A DNA stretch of 12,190 nucleotides from Euryarchaeota archaeon UBA105. GTDB lineage: Archaea > Thermoplasmatota > Poseidoniia > Poseidoniales > Thalassarchaeaceae. The notes below the pieces were generated by a model that had not been told where the DNA came from, did no database searches, and saw only the letters and a program-made list of their open reading frames with translations. Every line of letters begins with the position of its first letter. Position 1 is the stretch's first letter. Positions 12,003 through 12,190 of this stretch are shown piece after piece. The DNA lies in assembly GCA_002496905.1 (NCBI GenBank), contig DALV01000104.1, positions 1 through 12,190 of the forward strand, given 5' to 3'. The position numbers and the translations under genes are program-made.

Positions 12003-12190
12003 TTTTTTCCCTCAATTTTGCGTTGGGCTAGCGCATCCCCCGTGCTTGTCCCTAGGTTGCCTTCTGCGGATTAGCACTTATACTATCTGTTAACTAAGAC
12101 TGATAATCCAATTTAAAATTTCACTTCATAATTAAAATTTCAATTGGAAAATTAAAGTGAGTTTGATTTTTTGTATGATTATCAGAACTT
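12003..12190 (-). promoter_or_regulatory. AT-rich upstream region of the 192-residue gene, with direct repeats
   Basis: No gene is seen in these 188 bp. The minus strand has GAGGG close to the ATG at 12002 and a TATA-like AGTATAAGT at 12084-12076, which would give a leader of about 50 nt. Further out, the 11-mer TTAAAATTTCA occurs twice on the plus strand (12113-12123 and 12132-12142), 19 bp apart, in strongly AT-rich DNA. This could be a regulator-binding site or the promoter region of a gene beyond the window. Confidence 0.4.

Noticed and set aside
1..12190. CRISPR array, transposase, integrase or prophage genes
   Set aside because: No regularly spaced direct repeats of CRISPR size and no recombinase-like reading frame were found; the tRNA-Ile gene has no visible partial copy of its 3' end nearby that would mark an attachment site.

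Overview
The window looks like a chromosomal piece of a marine planktonic euryarchaeon, most likely Marine Group II (Candidatus Poseidoniales) or a close relative. The support is: archaeal-type information genes (L7Ae, S28e, L24e, aIF5B/IF2, a class III-like PRPP synthase), a membrane-bound COG3398-type double winged-helix regulator, secreted Asp-rich thrombospondin type 3 (TSP3) repeats, a bacterial-style cold-shock protein and moderate GC. The lineage is an inference from gene content; no marker search was possible.

Layout, left to right. Positions 1-90 are the 3' end of an unidentified + strand gene. Positions 114-1238 (+) encode a signal peptide, three 40-residue TSP3 repeats, a membrane segment and two winged-helix domains, which looks like a transmembrane one-component regulator. 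A 52-residue CxxC/CxxC zinc-binding-type protein follows at 1250-1408 (+). Its end overlaps, tail to tail, a minus-strand pair: a YczE-like membrane protein (3002-2328) followed by a ParA-family ATPase (2301-1393). Next on the minus strand are a MoxR AAA+ ATPase (4037-3054), translation factor aIF5B/IF2 (5898-4120) and nucleoside diphosphate kinase (6391-5939). A + strand gene at 6492-8516 encodes a membrane-anchored S15/CocE-like serine hydrolase. The minus strand resumes with a cold-shock protein (8712-8521), L24e (8970-8779), S28e (9202-8981), L7Ae (9616-9236), an unrecognised 193-residue protein (10263-9682) and PRPP synthase (11195-10266). A tRNA-Ile(GAT) lies divergently at 11309-11386 (+). 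The window ends with a 192-residue possible PRC-barrel-like protein (12002-11424, -) and an AT-rich 188-bp upstream region with no visible gene.

How the genes fit together. L7Ae, S28e, L24e, NDK and IF2 occur in the usual archaeal order on one strand, but the block is split between L24e and NDK by the cold-shock gene and the oppositely oriented hydrolase gene. PRPP synthase and the 193-residue gene lie 2 bp apart and are probably co-transcribed; L7Ae appears to have its own TATA box. Several minus-strand genes share a strong AGGTG-6 nt-ATG signal. Its geometry puts an in-frame GTG nine bases before the true ATG, so the longest-ORF starts of IF2, L24e, L7Ae and MoxR are probably all too long. 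Genes outside the translation block mostly lack this signal.

No CRISPR array, insertion sequence, phage gene or integrated element was seen. The most unusual items are the TSP3-winged-helix membrane regulator, the L24e that has lost three of four zinc-ligand cysteines, the split ribosomal block, and the in-frame GTG start artefact.
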